Position numbers and translations under genes: made by a program. 64,000 bases of DNA from Acheta domesticus (lineage: Eukaryota; Arthropoda; Insecta; Orthoptera; Gryllidae): NCBI GenBank assembly GCA_031308135.1, contig JAHLJT010004567.1:130002471-130066470 (forward strand), given 5' to 3'. The notes beneath the pieces are model-generated. The model had not been told where the DNA came from. It did not search any database and saw nothing but the letters and a program-made list of their open reading frames with translations. Positions within the stretch are counted from its first letter, which is position 1. Each line of letters starts with the position of its first letter. Of this stretch, positions 1 through 10,410 are shown in pieces.

Positions 1-149
1 AACTCGCAGGGGTACATCATGCAGATTCACGACGAAAATTGTAGAATTTTGCTACAAAAAACAGACACGTTGCCCAAAACAACACGCTTTGTCACACAAG
101 TTGCCAACCCTAAAATGCAAAAGGAGGACTGAGTGCCCTTAAAAGCAGA

Positions 150-450
150 TTCTGTGCGCGGGGCGCTGCGGGGCAGCACGGGCGGCAAGGAGTTGTGCCT
201 CGCGTGAGAGTGAGCTGCCAGCCATCGCACTCCCGTTCGAGGCTCGCCGTCCCCACTTCCGCTGCCGCCGCCGCCGCCAGCCCTCCGCAGAGAGAACGCT
301 AACCAGTTCCCCCGCCCCGCCCTCCCGCCGCCACCGAGCGCAGACTACGCCGAGTTCAGGGCGAAACGAGGGCGCAAGATCCGCGTTGTCGGCCCGCGGG
401 GCGGGAGGACGAGACAGGACTGGGCTTGGGCGAGCGGAGGGGTGGGGCGG
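150..450. other. GC-rich, CpG-rich island
   Basis: A sharply bounded GC-rich block with many CpG dinucleotides, a short run of CCG triplets near 265-280 and stretches of C-rich sequence. It sits between AT-rich sequence on both sides. Open frames on both strands here follow from the lack of AT-rich stop codons and look like low-complexity Pro/Arg/Ser text. It could be an orphan promoter island or a gene-conversion hotspot. No TATA box, splice junction or coding frame decides between these. Confidence 0.55.
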
Positions 451-544
451 GCAGGAGAGAGGAAGGGCAAGGCCGAATGAGCAGTGAGCCAGGATCACGA
501 GGGAAAGGAGCCGGAGGGGAAAGTATGCAAAAGGAAATAACGGG

Positions 545-935
545 GTGAGGAAACGCAAGAGGAGTGAAGAGATGAGTTGAACCGCGAGACGAAACAGAGG
601 AGACGAAAAAGAAGAAAGAGAGGGCAGGAAAGTAAAGGGGAGAAAGAAGTGCTATTTTTTCTCCTTTAATCATTTCGGAAAGTTGATTTTGAAAATGGTA
701 TTGTATCAACAATACTTCAATATTTACGCTTTATAACATCATTTTTACATTTTTACGTCACACATTTTTAACACATAACCTGTAGCAGAAAACTTGTGGA
801 AAAGAAAGCAGGAATAGAGAAAGGAAGAATAAAATAGAAAAAAATAAGAGGAGAAAGGAGAGGAAAGGGGAAGAAAAAGACGAGAGAAAAGAGAAAGGAA
901 AACAGGTAGGGAAGGAAAGAAGACAGAAGGTTTTT
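545..935. repeat. Purine-rich low-complexity tract
   Basis: The plus strand is almost entirely A and G over long runs (about 575-650 and 793-932), with a short AT-rich gap between them. The second run ends in a poly-T stretch near 931-940. Long polypurine-polypyrimidine tracts can form triplex (H-DNA) structures. Nothing here suggests coding. Confidence 0.6.
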
Positions 936-3439
936 TTTTTCTGGTGCAGTGGATTACTTTACAGAATACAAATAATTTCACACATAGAACTTACAATATG
1001 TTCACATTATTACAAAAGGGAGGTTGTCCCAGAAGGAAGGAAGGTGAGAAAAGAAGAGAGAAAAGGTGTCCATACAGAATGCGCGGCGGACGCTGCAAGC
1101 CACTCGCGGAAGTTCCGTCGTGCACCGGTCGCCCAGTGCCTATCACAGGCTGCTGTGACGCGTCGGGTACGTGGGGCCGCTGACGCCCAGACGCCACGAC
1201 CGCAGTGACGTCCGCGTTGCGTAAGATACCCGCATCGGCTTCAGTGACTATTTGAGGGGAAGGGGAGCTTTACCACAGCCTCAAACACTCCTTAGCTACG
1301 CTAGTACTAAACTTCAAAATTACGGCACTCATAATCGTCTTTCCCTTCGATGATAAGCTGGTTGCAATCTGACCATAAAGTCACATAATGTACTTCCTGG
1401 GTTTCCGGCACTTTCTTTGTGCAACTTCGGCTCAGTAAATCTTTTTCCTTCAATTTTTTTAATTTACAGACTTGCTACAGGATTGGGATTTTCAAAGAAT
1501 TTAACACACAATGAACAGCCTTTCGCGTATACTATTACAACCCCGAAAATGTCGCAAAATTACAGTAAACGATCAGTAAAGCTTACGCATTGGCAGTACG
1601 TCCTGATTTATTAATTTTCGACAAATCAGTAAAAACTATATGTGACGTACAGGGGAGAGGCAGAATCTGCTTTGAGAGCCACTGCAAGCCCACGTGGTAT
1701 ACACGTGGTTATACAATGACAATTATTATTCTCTCCGCATTTTCATTGTAAACACAAATTACATTCATTTCGGTGAAACACATCTAAACATCTGAAATAA
1801 ACAAAATGCTGTTTCAAGTTACGCATGAAGCAGCTCAAACTGAAATCGAACAAACCACAGTTCCACAGAAAATTAAATTATAGTCCATAGAAAATTAAAA
1901 ACTATAATTCAATTGCACGTGTAAAGTTCAAAACACTTGTTTACACACAATTTTAACTATTAATGTGATTTGCATACTACTTTCTTGTAGTTTTTACATT
2001 CACGGAATGCTTTGCGGTCTAAATTTCTTGGGCAAAGTTCACCTCTTGACGAGTTTGTTTCCTTTCTTGCAACTTCTGATTTTCTTTGTTTTTTGGATCT
2101 GAATGCAATTTTTGTGGTATTTTAGGTATCAAATCTCGCGGCAATCCGGTCACTACAGATCTTTGCCAGTCAGATCAGATCAAGGGCCAAAACAATGGGC
2201 ACATTTCACCTGCAAATCTTGTTTCCGGCGGTTTCTGAGAGCGAGTATCAGTGATGTTTTATCCTCCTGAAATTTTGATCGAGCCAACTTGGATTGCGCC
2301 ACGGGAAATGCAGGTTATTGTAAGGTTTCCGTGAGAGAAGCGCTGGTCGGCTCTGCCTGTCAACGCGGGAGCTTTGCGACCCCCAGAGACACCCGCGAGA
2401 TACAAATTATTCCTGAGCATTGGTAGTCAGTCATGTGACGAGAAATGTATTTTGTGAATTAAAGATGAGGGAAAGGGTACTGAAAATCACAACGTTCTCG
2501 AACAAAACTGTAGAAGTAGTAATAAAGCCTAGGGTCCAAATTCTCCCACGCTCCCCTCCCGGATTCAACAAAGACCCCCATCCCCGCAGCAGTGCTTGTA
2601 CGCGGGTGTCACAACCAAGACTCGAATTCGGCTGTAGTATCGTAGGGAGAAGTCACTCGAAGGAGATCCGTGAGCAGAAGCGCGCGGAGAAAACCGCATT
2701 TGGCCAGACGACGCGGCGCAGCGGTGTGGCAGTGAGGGAGTCAAGTCACTTCTCGCAAGCTTCGACGACATGCCGCCGGCACAGCGTCATCTCCAATATC
2801 CTGGAACTCGTACCGCAAGTTCACTGCGGACACTGCGCATAGAGAAATTTTGCTGTGAACAACGCAGAGAAAAAATATTGCACAATGGATTATTATACGT
2901 TGAGAAATTAGTGGGAAAAACACAGAGAAAGTTGCAAATAGATAAACCGTTATTAAATTTGACTGTGGAAAAAAACATAGAAACAATGGATGGAGGCGGA
3001 AATTGTTCAACTTTAAAGTTAATTTACAAAAGAGCGATTCGTTTTTCCAAGGTACGATACGATGAATTCTGGCAGTTCAAAATTTCACCGATTTAAACAG
3101 AAAAAAATAATTTTACTTACGCAAAACGAATATGGTCCTATCATCATATATCACTCACGGCAGAAGGCAACCGGAACTTCGACGCGGATAATAAGTACAA
3201 TGATATTATTTCTAGATATTAACGTAGAGACCATCATACTTCACGGGAAGTTCCAGAGATCCTTGAGCAGTTCCTGCGCTCTCTCTCTACCCTGGATCAT
3301 CATGTGGATGTTATCAGCTCCAACTCACTTAATATAACCTCCTAATAAGACTATTATTCAATTAACCAGGAAGCCAGAGTACTGTTCAAGATGTCTGATT
3401 GACTTATTGTGTGTTTCCTGACGCATTAACTGATATGAT
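936..3439. other. Unannotated AT-rich stretch
   Basis: Mostly AT-rich single-copy-looking sequence with a modestly GC-richer patch at about 1080-1200 and 2550-2770. I see no recognisable protein, tRNA, transposon end or tandem array. Open frames of 60-140 codons exist but show no family motifs. Confidence 0.5.
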
Positions 3440-3930
3440 TCTTGGTTCCTCAGAGTAAAGCAAGGTATCGCGGGAGGTGCCGGTGTTCATCCACCAAGGA
3501 AACGTGAGGTCCAGCGCCGACCTAGAGGTCGAGACTTGCAGGGGTTTTCCCCTTCAAGTACCTCAGGGAGCGGAGCACCGCGCCAGCCCGGACAGGCTCT
3601 ATGCTCTCGAACTGTCTCCTAGCAGACGCGGATTCATTAGGGTATAAGAAAGTGTACGTAAGGGGTCTTATGAAAACAGAAGCGAAACGAAGGTCGCTAT
3701 GGCTCACGGGCTATATGATAAAGGACTAATCCGGCATTCGCTTGGTATTAATCGGAGAAACCACGAAGAACTGCCGATCAGAGCAGCCGACCGCCAGAAG
3801 TCTTCTCCAGTCAGTGGCTGAATTCGACCTGGCTATTCTAGCTAGAGTCGAAAATCGTGGGGATTCCAACTCTAGAACCTTTCGGACAGACACAGCTATT
3901 GCCCTGATTCATTGGCAAAATATTTATTAG
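3440..3930 (-). repeat. SINE family S1, degenerate copy
   Basis: This region aligns collinearly with 6935-7432. Shared blocks, in plus-strand order, are the motif around GGGGTTTTCCCC (3541), a GAARGTCGC...GGCTCAYGGGC block near 3690, and a head region near 3855-3910 containing GATTCCAAC...CTAGAACCT, which corresponds to the B-box block of the 7.3-kb copy. The tRNA-like head is at the right, so the element points left. The B box has decayed (GGTTCGAATCC has become AGTTGGAATCC), so it should no longer direct Pol III transcription. No clear target-site duplication was found. The alignment is by eye and spacing differs by tens of bases. Confidence 0.5.
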
Positions 3931-6900
3931 TCTACTCTTGCGGATTTATAATACTTGTTTTTACTCATATGCTGTAAATGATTTTTCTTAACCTCCTATT
4001 CTTATATTTAAGTTGTTACGTGTATCATTTCAATTGACATAATGATTTTTTGGTGTTAGCAATCGATAAATTTATTTCAACGTAAAATTCTACACTATAT
4101 ATCACATTCACGATGAAAATGCTCATTTGCTTATGGTCAAAATCTGTTGATTGGCTAAAACAGTAAAGAGTACGGCAAGGAACTCACAATATCCATGGTG
4201 AATTACATTTCTTACCTTCCTTCGCGTAGTCAGGGTAAAAAGGAACGTCGCAATGTTTAATTTGAGGCGGACAAGCTTCTCCTTAGTCTTTATTAGCTCA
4301 TCACGGTTGCCGTTAGACGTTAATTACAACTGTCCATTCGTCCTTTGGTAAGATACCAGAGGTAACAATCAAGAAGGGTTGTCCCAGTTCTTACGGAGGT
4401 GACCGAGCGAGTTAACGTGCTTGTGTTGGCAACCCTGCTAATTGTTCTGGCGGCGGCGTCCTTTGCAAAGTTAATTTCGGAAATAAGTCCAGTGCCAAAA
4501 TTGTCATGACAAATTCGAAAGGGGAGTACGGACAATCGATAATAGTACATAATGAGCTTGTCGGATCCCAACTACGATTAATATGTAACTGATTAACACA
4601 CATTGTATTCATTCAATTTTAACTTTCCCAAAAGTGAAATTTAAATGTAACAGAAATCTCGCGAAATTTATTTTAATGCCCTACGAATATTGGAAAATAT
4701 TGCTTTCGGCTTTGTAAATACTATTACATTTTATACATTCATGACAATGACTAGTATTTGTAATTCTATATTTGTGTTCGTTAAGTTACATCAAACGTTT
4801 GTCATGTTTTCAAATTGCGCTTTTTGAAGTGATTTTCAAGCTATCCATATTTGTCCGTGTTTCGAGGTTTAGTACTACGTGTGTTTTACATATTTGAAGA
4901 AATAAACTTATCTTTGTACTTTCAACAGTTTATTCACAACAAGTTCCAAGCCTTTCAAAATTATTATTGGAAGATGATTTTAGAAGATTAAGAAGCTTAC
5001 TTTCGCAACTCAAAAATTCAGTCTATTTTAGAATATGTTTAATCTTGTTCCACTGCTGTTACAAATAGCGTTATTTGACACATCTATTTATCATTGTCAG
5101 GCAATGAAAATCTTACATTTCCAATTTTTCCAAAAATAAGAGGTACACAAAAAGCTTTGGAAATCAAAACTGAGTGAGATAATGGAAAGTACTTCAGGCG
5201 ACCATAATCTATCATTACTACATTCATAGTAGTTAAAACTGAAGGATCTGTCTTTCCAACATTTTATGGATTTTAATTAACAAGTTTTTGTTTGTATTGT
5301 AAAATTTAGGAAAATGGAAGTTGTAAGTTTATATTACCTACTGATATTATGCAACATAAAAATTTGATTAATGCATTATATATACTATTTTCATTTTAAA
5401 GAATTTTAATTGCATATTTCACTCCATATTTTGAACATTTTTGGTCAGTATTTATGAACATATCTAAGTACATGTTATTCCATACACATTCCAACTCGTA
5501 ATGATCTGGCGTTCGATTTCAGTTACAGTTATAGTTATTTTTCTGCATGAATTTATTATCAAATATTTATAACGAAGATTATGTTGCATTATTTAAGGAT
5601 GAGAGATTGTTGGGAAACTTTATTATTTGTCCCTTTTGCAGTACATGGCATGAAATATTGAGGAATACAATTAACTTCAAGGAGCATGTTTTATAATCAT
5701 CGGTTTTTATCGTCTGTAATTCGTTACAATTTACAATACAACGAATACAATCAACCATAATTGCTGTAATGCAATTCCCATAAAGCACCAATTTGATTTT
5801 TCTAGCAACGCCGTTTACTATTCCCAACTGTCTTTAATGTTTCACGATCACACCGGTATCCAAGAAAAGCAACTAGAGGCACTGTGGCTGGGCGAACGAT
5901 CACACAGTCAATCTTTGATCTGGCAGCGGCTCTTTTATGAATAAATTCCCTTAGTTAACACAACGCCATATTCCTAGAACTAACTGACCATAATCTTAAT
6001 TGCAAGTTTAAATAACTCGTAAAACAGGAAAGTGGATACAAAGGTGAGGAGAAATGGAGAGAAGTCGGGAAATGCAATGGCGTTTTTCGCCAAACTACTC
6101 TCCAAGAGCACAGTAATTTCTCTTTTCGTGCTAGAAAACAACAGGGTAATTAGATTCGTGGTTGAAAAACAGCAACAGCAAGGACGAGTATCTGTTTCTT
6201 AAGTATCTTTCGCACATGGCGAAACCCCGGAGAATTATTTTCTTGAAATTAATTTTTTTATTGTGGTATTTAATGTTAGATTCTTCTATTTTATCTATCG
6301 TTTACTAAGTGCATGTTCTCCTTATGAACTGGTTGTACACACGTCCATTTAGAACCTACAATAAGTTCAAATGCAGATCTGAAGTAACCACTACATGAAA
6401 TCTAAAACAATTTAACTTCAATTTGACGGAGCCCCACAAGCCCTTGCACTCCGATGATTCACTTTCATTTACTTCAATTTATTATTAATTACTACCATTT
6501 AACTACTCTCTTTCCAAAGCATGCCAGTTTAAGTAAGAAACAATAGAAAATTTCAGTTACAAAACAAGGCCCTCAAGTCGATTTGATCCATTATATTTTA
6601 ATTGTAAATTAGAGACGCTCGGCTTCCAGCTTTCTTACGTAAGACGTTTCTGCCAGATTACCGAGGGCTTTCCCACACGCCCGTCCCGTCCCATCCCGTC
6701 CCGGCCTCAATTCCTCTGAGCGAGCAGAAGTCACGTCCCGGGGGAATAGCAGGTTGCACAACAGGCCCAATGCACGGCGCAGCGCTCTCCTTGAGCACTA
6801 CGTACGTGCTACAACGTCGGGAGCCTGCTACTCCCTCCATCGTAAGTGCTTCTGCCCAGCCTTCCCGAAGCATTGCACGTCCTAGGGCATGAGATTGGTC

Positions 6901-6934
6901 ACAATGGTGGCTCGGATATGGATTGACTGATGGA
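3931..6934. other. Unannotated AT-rich stretch
   Basis: AT-rich sequence without recognisable genes. Near 4400 there is an A-box-like string (GTGACCGAGCGAGTTAACG) that resembles the start of a tRNA-derived SINE, but no matching B box follows at the expected distance. An open frame of 66 codons on the minus strand (4126-4323) is described among the rejected items. A mildly GC-richer patch at 6650-6900 has no motif I can name. Confidence 0.45.
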
Positions 6935-7432
6935 GATTTCGGGCGTGTCAACTGCTAAGGTCATTAGTCCCATACGTGTAGTGTATGTTTTGCTCGGAAG
7001 GCGGCGGTGATATTCCCCCGCTGGATGGTGAGATCCGGCGCCAACCTACCGTCGGCTAGTGGGGTTTTCCCCCGACCAGGGATTTCCCACCAGCGGGGAC
7101 AGCACCCCAGCCGGGACAAGCGGGCACGTGTGGTAGTGTACTGCATGAATGTGTGTGATGATAGGACAAGGAAGGGAAAGGAAAGATCGCGCGCGGCTCA
7201 TGGCCCGTGCGCGATTTATTTCGTGTTTTTTTTAGTGTGCCGGGAACACGTGCTCATTAGTACTCAACCTGTCAACGTCAAGCCTTGCATTCCCAACTCT
7301 CAATCACCAACTTCTTTTAATCAGCTAGTGTCGAATTCTGCCACAGTCAGGATTCGAACCTAGGACCTCAAAGGCATTGCAGTGACATCAGTTTATGCTC
7401 TCCAACTGGGCCACCTCTCCCAGTCTGATACG
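6935..7432 (-). repeat. SINE family S1, best-preserved copy
   Basis: Read on the minus strand, the head carries tRNA-like Pol III promoter boxes. The A-box-like TGGCCCAGTTGG lies at about 7405-7416 and a perfect B box GGTTCGAATCC at about 7352-7362, with spacing typical of a tRNA. A body of about 100 bp follows, then a long tail reaching about 6935. The tail contains GGTCATTAGTCCC and GGGGTTTTCCCC (plus-strand forms) and recurs at 36870-36982 and 3440-3720. Heads of this kind define tRNA-derived SINEs mobilised by LINE reverse transcriptase. Target-site duplications are not evident, so the exact ends are uncertain. Part of the right flank is a run of T. Confidence 0.65.
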
Positions 7433-7477
7433 GGCTTTTTTTTAAATTTATTTCTTGGCGTGTGAGGGCTTGTCTTC

Positions 7478-7548
7478 AAGATTGAATATCTCACGATATT
7501 TCGCGTCGTTCTCGGACGTCCCGCTAGATGTCGCATGATCGCGACTTA
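7478..7548 (+). repeat. Fragment of foldback family Y
   Basis: About 70 bp matches the left arm of the foldback element at 9773-10016. Shared features are GATGGAATAT-type and TCACG-type blocks followed by GTYCCGCTAGATKTCGCAT. Only one arm is present, so this is a truncated relic. It lies just outside the head of the S1 SINE. Confidence 0.6.
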
Positions 7549-9432
7549 TCGAGCAGTAATGGCGATCAACGAATAACAAGTAAAGTATAGTTCCCTTAAT
7601 TGCAAATCTAAGGATATCGAAATTTTTCAAAGCTTAGATATTTTCTGACATCATAAATTTTCATTTCGATCACGAACACATACCTGGGCAGCAAAAGGGT
7701 TAAATTGATAAAGATATGTAAAAACTGTGAAGAGTGATAAAAAGCGAGGAAAGTGTAAGTTCTGCACTTACCGAGCTTCAGAATACGCAATTGATCATTA
7801 ACGCAAACATGTTCCGACAATACATCCGCGCACCTGCATGATGCCGCAATTAATTACGGAACACACTGAATTGTAATTAATGCCGCAATTGAGTGAACAA
7901 ACGCGAAACCGCTTCCCTCAAACCACCCATTACTTCACACTCTAGGCTCTTTAATCGGCGAGAAGCGAACTACTCACTAATATATATTCTTTTATGCAAA
8001 AAACCAGTTTTTAAGCAACTGCCGCAGTTCACCAGAACGAAAGTCCAAATACACCAAAATTATTAAAGCAAAACTAAATCATTAATTAAAATAACTATTA
8101 ATAAGCTATTTTTTATTCTGTCGATCTAATAAGGTTCGCACGATAAGAGTTTGTTGCTACAATTCAATAAATGGGTACTTGAAAACCGACATATATTTAA
8201 CAAAATAGCACCATACCCGTGAATTATTCTTTGAATAAAAGTAGATAATGTTGTTTTTGTTGAAAACGTGATGAAAATAAATAACTAGGTCCCTTGGGTA
8301 TTCGCTGATTGCGAGCTGTCATGTACCTTTGAGGTAGCATGGCTTTTCCTCTAATTATCTAGCAGAGAAATCACTTTAATATTATCATATGGCTTTTTGC
8401 ATGACTTTTGTCCACTGGCTGATCATGCACTTTCCTGAAGGGGAAAGTCAAAGAAGTCAATTGCATAAACTACTTCAAATGAAATTACAACAAATTAGAT
8501 TACATACGTCGACTCGTGATGGAACACAAACGCGATGGAGAAAGATATAATTGTTCAGTCTGCCTAATCACACGGGCTTTCGCTAGCCCACGTCGTGAAA
8601 TTACGCAGTGCATCAGCTACTCTGTCGAGTTTCCGACGAGTTCTGGACTTGCTGGCGTGTGACATCGCCCACATATGTTGTTTCAGAAGTAAGAGACGCC
8701 CGTAGATGGCAGATGAAGAGAGGAGATCCTTTTCTGAGCTGTAGAGCTCCATTAAAAAACCGTTTCCTCTTCTGGCCAGAGAGACGTGGAGAGATTTGAA
8801 GGATTAAGACGCAAGACAAGAAAAGGCTGACAGTCCCTCCTCAGAGCTGTTTAGATAATTTTCGCTATTCTTATAAGCTCGTTTTGTTGAAAAATCATTC
8901 CAAGAGCATTACCTTGTAACTCCACAAAAAAGTATACATATTCCTTCCAATATCAGAGCAAATTTTATTTGATCTTCATTGGCTGGCATTCAACACAAGT
9001 ATTTCTGGCTGACATTCAGTAGAAGAAAATAATATTATCACATAAACATTATGTAAGGAGAATTTTCCTCCTCTCTCCCCGAGAAAATCCACTGATTGTA
9101 TCAATTCATAAAATACTATTTTTAATGACAAAATCGAAACAAACTAAATCACTGGACTTACGTACACTGGCACTTACAATACATAATCAGCTGTCTTCGG
9201 CGATGCGCAAATGTTTTCGAATCTGACCAAACAAACAGCCGCTGTCCTGAGAATACGTGTGACCGTATGCCCTTTCCATGGGAGCCATTGCCCGGGCGTG
9301 AGTCAGGGACACGTGTTGCCCTTGCAATTAACACCTTATGCGTAACGTAAAGCACCTGAACGTACACCAATTTTGATCATAGGCACAAACGCAACTCCTG
9401 GTGCATAGAAGCTCTAAAGTGATAAGGAGTGA
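7549..9432. other. Unannotated stretch
   Basis: AT-rich sequence with no recognisable gene. A TTAA preceded by a GGG-containing string at about 7685-7702 resembles a piggyBac-type terminus, but no partner end was found. The slightly GC-richer segment at 8570-8800 has short open frames without known motifs. Confidence 0.4.
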
Positions 9433-9589
9433 GGGGCCATCCATAAATAACGTAACGCAAATTTCGAGTATTTTCAATACCCCCCCTCCCCCTTGTAACG
9501 CATTTCCCTAAATCTATGTAACGCAGCGTAACGCTGCCTCAGACCACCTCTCTCCCTCTTTAGCGTTACGTAATTTGTGGATGATCCCT
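9433..9589. mobile_element. Short inverted-repeat MITE
   Basis: The two ends form an imperfect terminal inverted repeat of about 26 bp. The left end starts GGGGCCATCCATAAATAACG, and the reverse complement of the right end starts AGGGATCATCCACAAATTAC. The two agree at about 22 of 26 positions and both run into GTAACGC. The roughly 157-bp interior holds a C-rich patch and no coding frame. It is therefore a non-autonomous DNA transposon. A target-site duplication is not clear, so I do not assign a superfamily. Confidence 0.75.
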
Positions 9590-9772
9590 AGGAAGGGACC
9601 GCTTTAACAGGTTGAGAAACAAATGCCCGTCATGCAGGGCGATGACTTTGTCAGATGTAGTGATAACAAATAAGCCAATAAAACGAACGCATTGACAAAA
9701 TGAGTGCGTGAACGTAACCTGCAGTTATGTTGCCAGCAGTGTCCAAGCAGTAGCTACCAAAGGGGTCCCTTC

Positions 9773-10016
9773 TTATAGTATACAGCGATTTTTCTAACTT
9801 TGCCCCTCAAGGCCCATCTTCGCGATGGAATATGTCACGGAATTTCTCATCTTTCTCTGTCGTTCCGCTAGATTTCGCATTATCTGGGCCATAACAAGCA
9901 TTTCTTGCGATCATGCGACTTCTACCGACATGATCGAGAAAGACACGAAATGTCGTAAGATATTCCATCGCGGCCGTAGGGGTTCGAGGGGCAGAGTTAG
10001 AAAAATCGCACTATAA
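9773..10016. mobile_element. Long-arm foldback MITE, family Y
   Basis: The element is almost entirely two inverted arms of about 100 bp each. Both arms share GCGATTTTTCTAACTYTGCC near the tip, then a GCGATGGAATATSTYACG block. The outer tips are TATAG and CTATA, compatible with insertion at TA, but I cannot prove the duplication. An open frame crosses the whole palindrome (9825-10016) and is a by-product of the arms. No transposase is present, so an autonomous partner must have supplied it. Confidence 0.75.
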
Positions 10017-10129
10017 TCTCTCTTTATATGCGAAAGTGATTCACGCTGTGCCAAACGTCGTATGTGGGCTGTATTGGATGGGACTCCCCGGTAGTAGTGC
10101 CTTATCTATCTGTCATCGTTCCACCCCTA

Positions 10130-10410
10130 ACAATTTGGTGCTGGTGACGGCCGTGCCTCTTTCAAAGCGTCCGACCGGAGTCAGCGTCTGCCCGCCGCAG
10201 CTGCGCCGTGTGAAAATGTTCGCTATCCCTCGGAGGCACATCCCGGGCGCGACCCACAGTGAGGACGGGTCTGGCGGGGAGGGAGCGGGCCGGTAAGGGG
10301 GATAGGGAGGGGACGGGGAGGGAGCGGGGCGGGGCGACAAACATACTTCGGCGCTGTTGCCGCCTCCGCGGCGCGCGCAGAGTTCAAAGGTCTCGTACGT
10401 TTGGCCTCCG
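10130..10410. other. GC-rich, CpG-rich island
   Basis: A compact GC island with a G-rich stretch (10260-10335) containing several runs of three or more G on the plus strand. It is flanked by AT-rich DNA. Overlapping open frames on both strands are compositional. No splice or promoter signal stands out. Confidence 0.5.

Noticed and set aside
4126..4323. Minus-strand 66-codon open frame containing AAG followed by GTAAGA (possible exon with donor)
   Set aside because: The first 36 codons look protein-like, but there is no acceptor between the upstream stop and the frame, no start codon where needed, and no recognisable family.
4390..4460. A-box-like tRNA/SINE head (GTGACCGAGCGAGTTAACG)
   Set aside because: No B box (GGTTCRANNCC) follows at 30-60 bp, so it is neither a tRNA gene nor a provable SINE.
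7680..7705. piggyBac-like terminus (GGG next to TTAA)
   Set aside because: Only one possible end, no partner TTAA-CCC end within several kilobases and no transposase.
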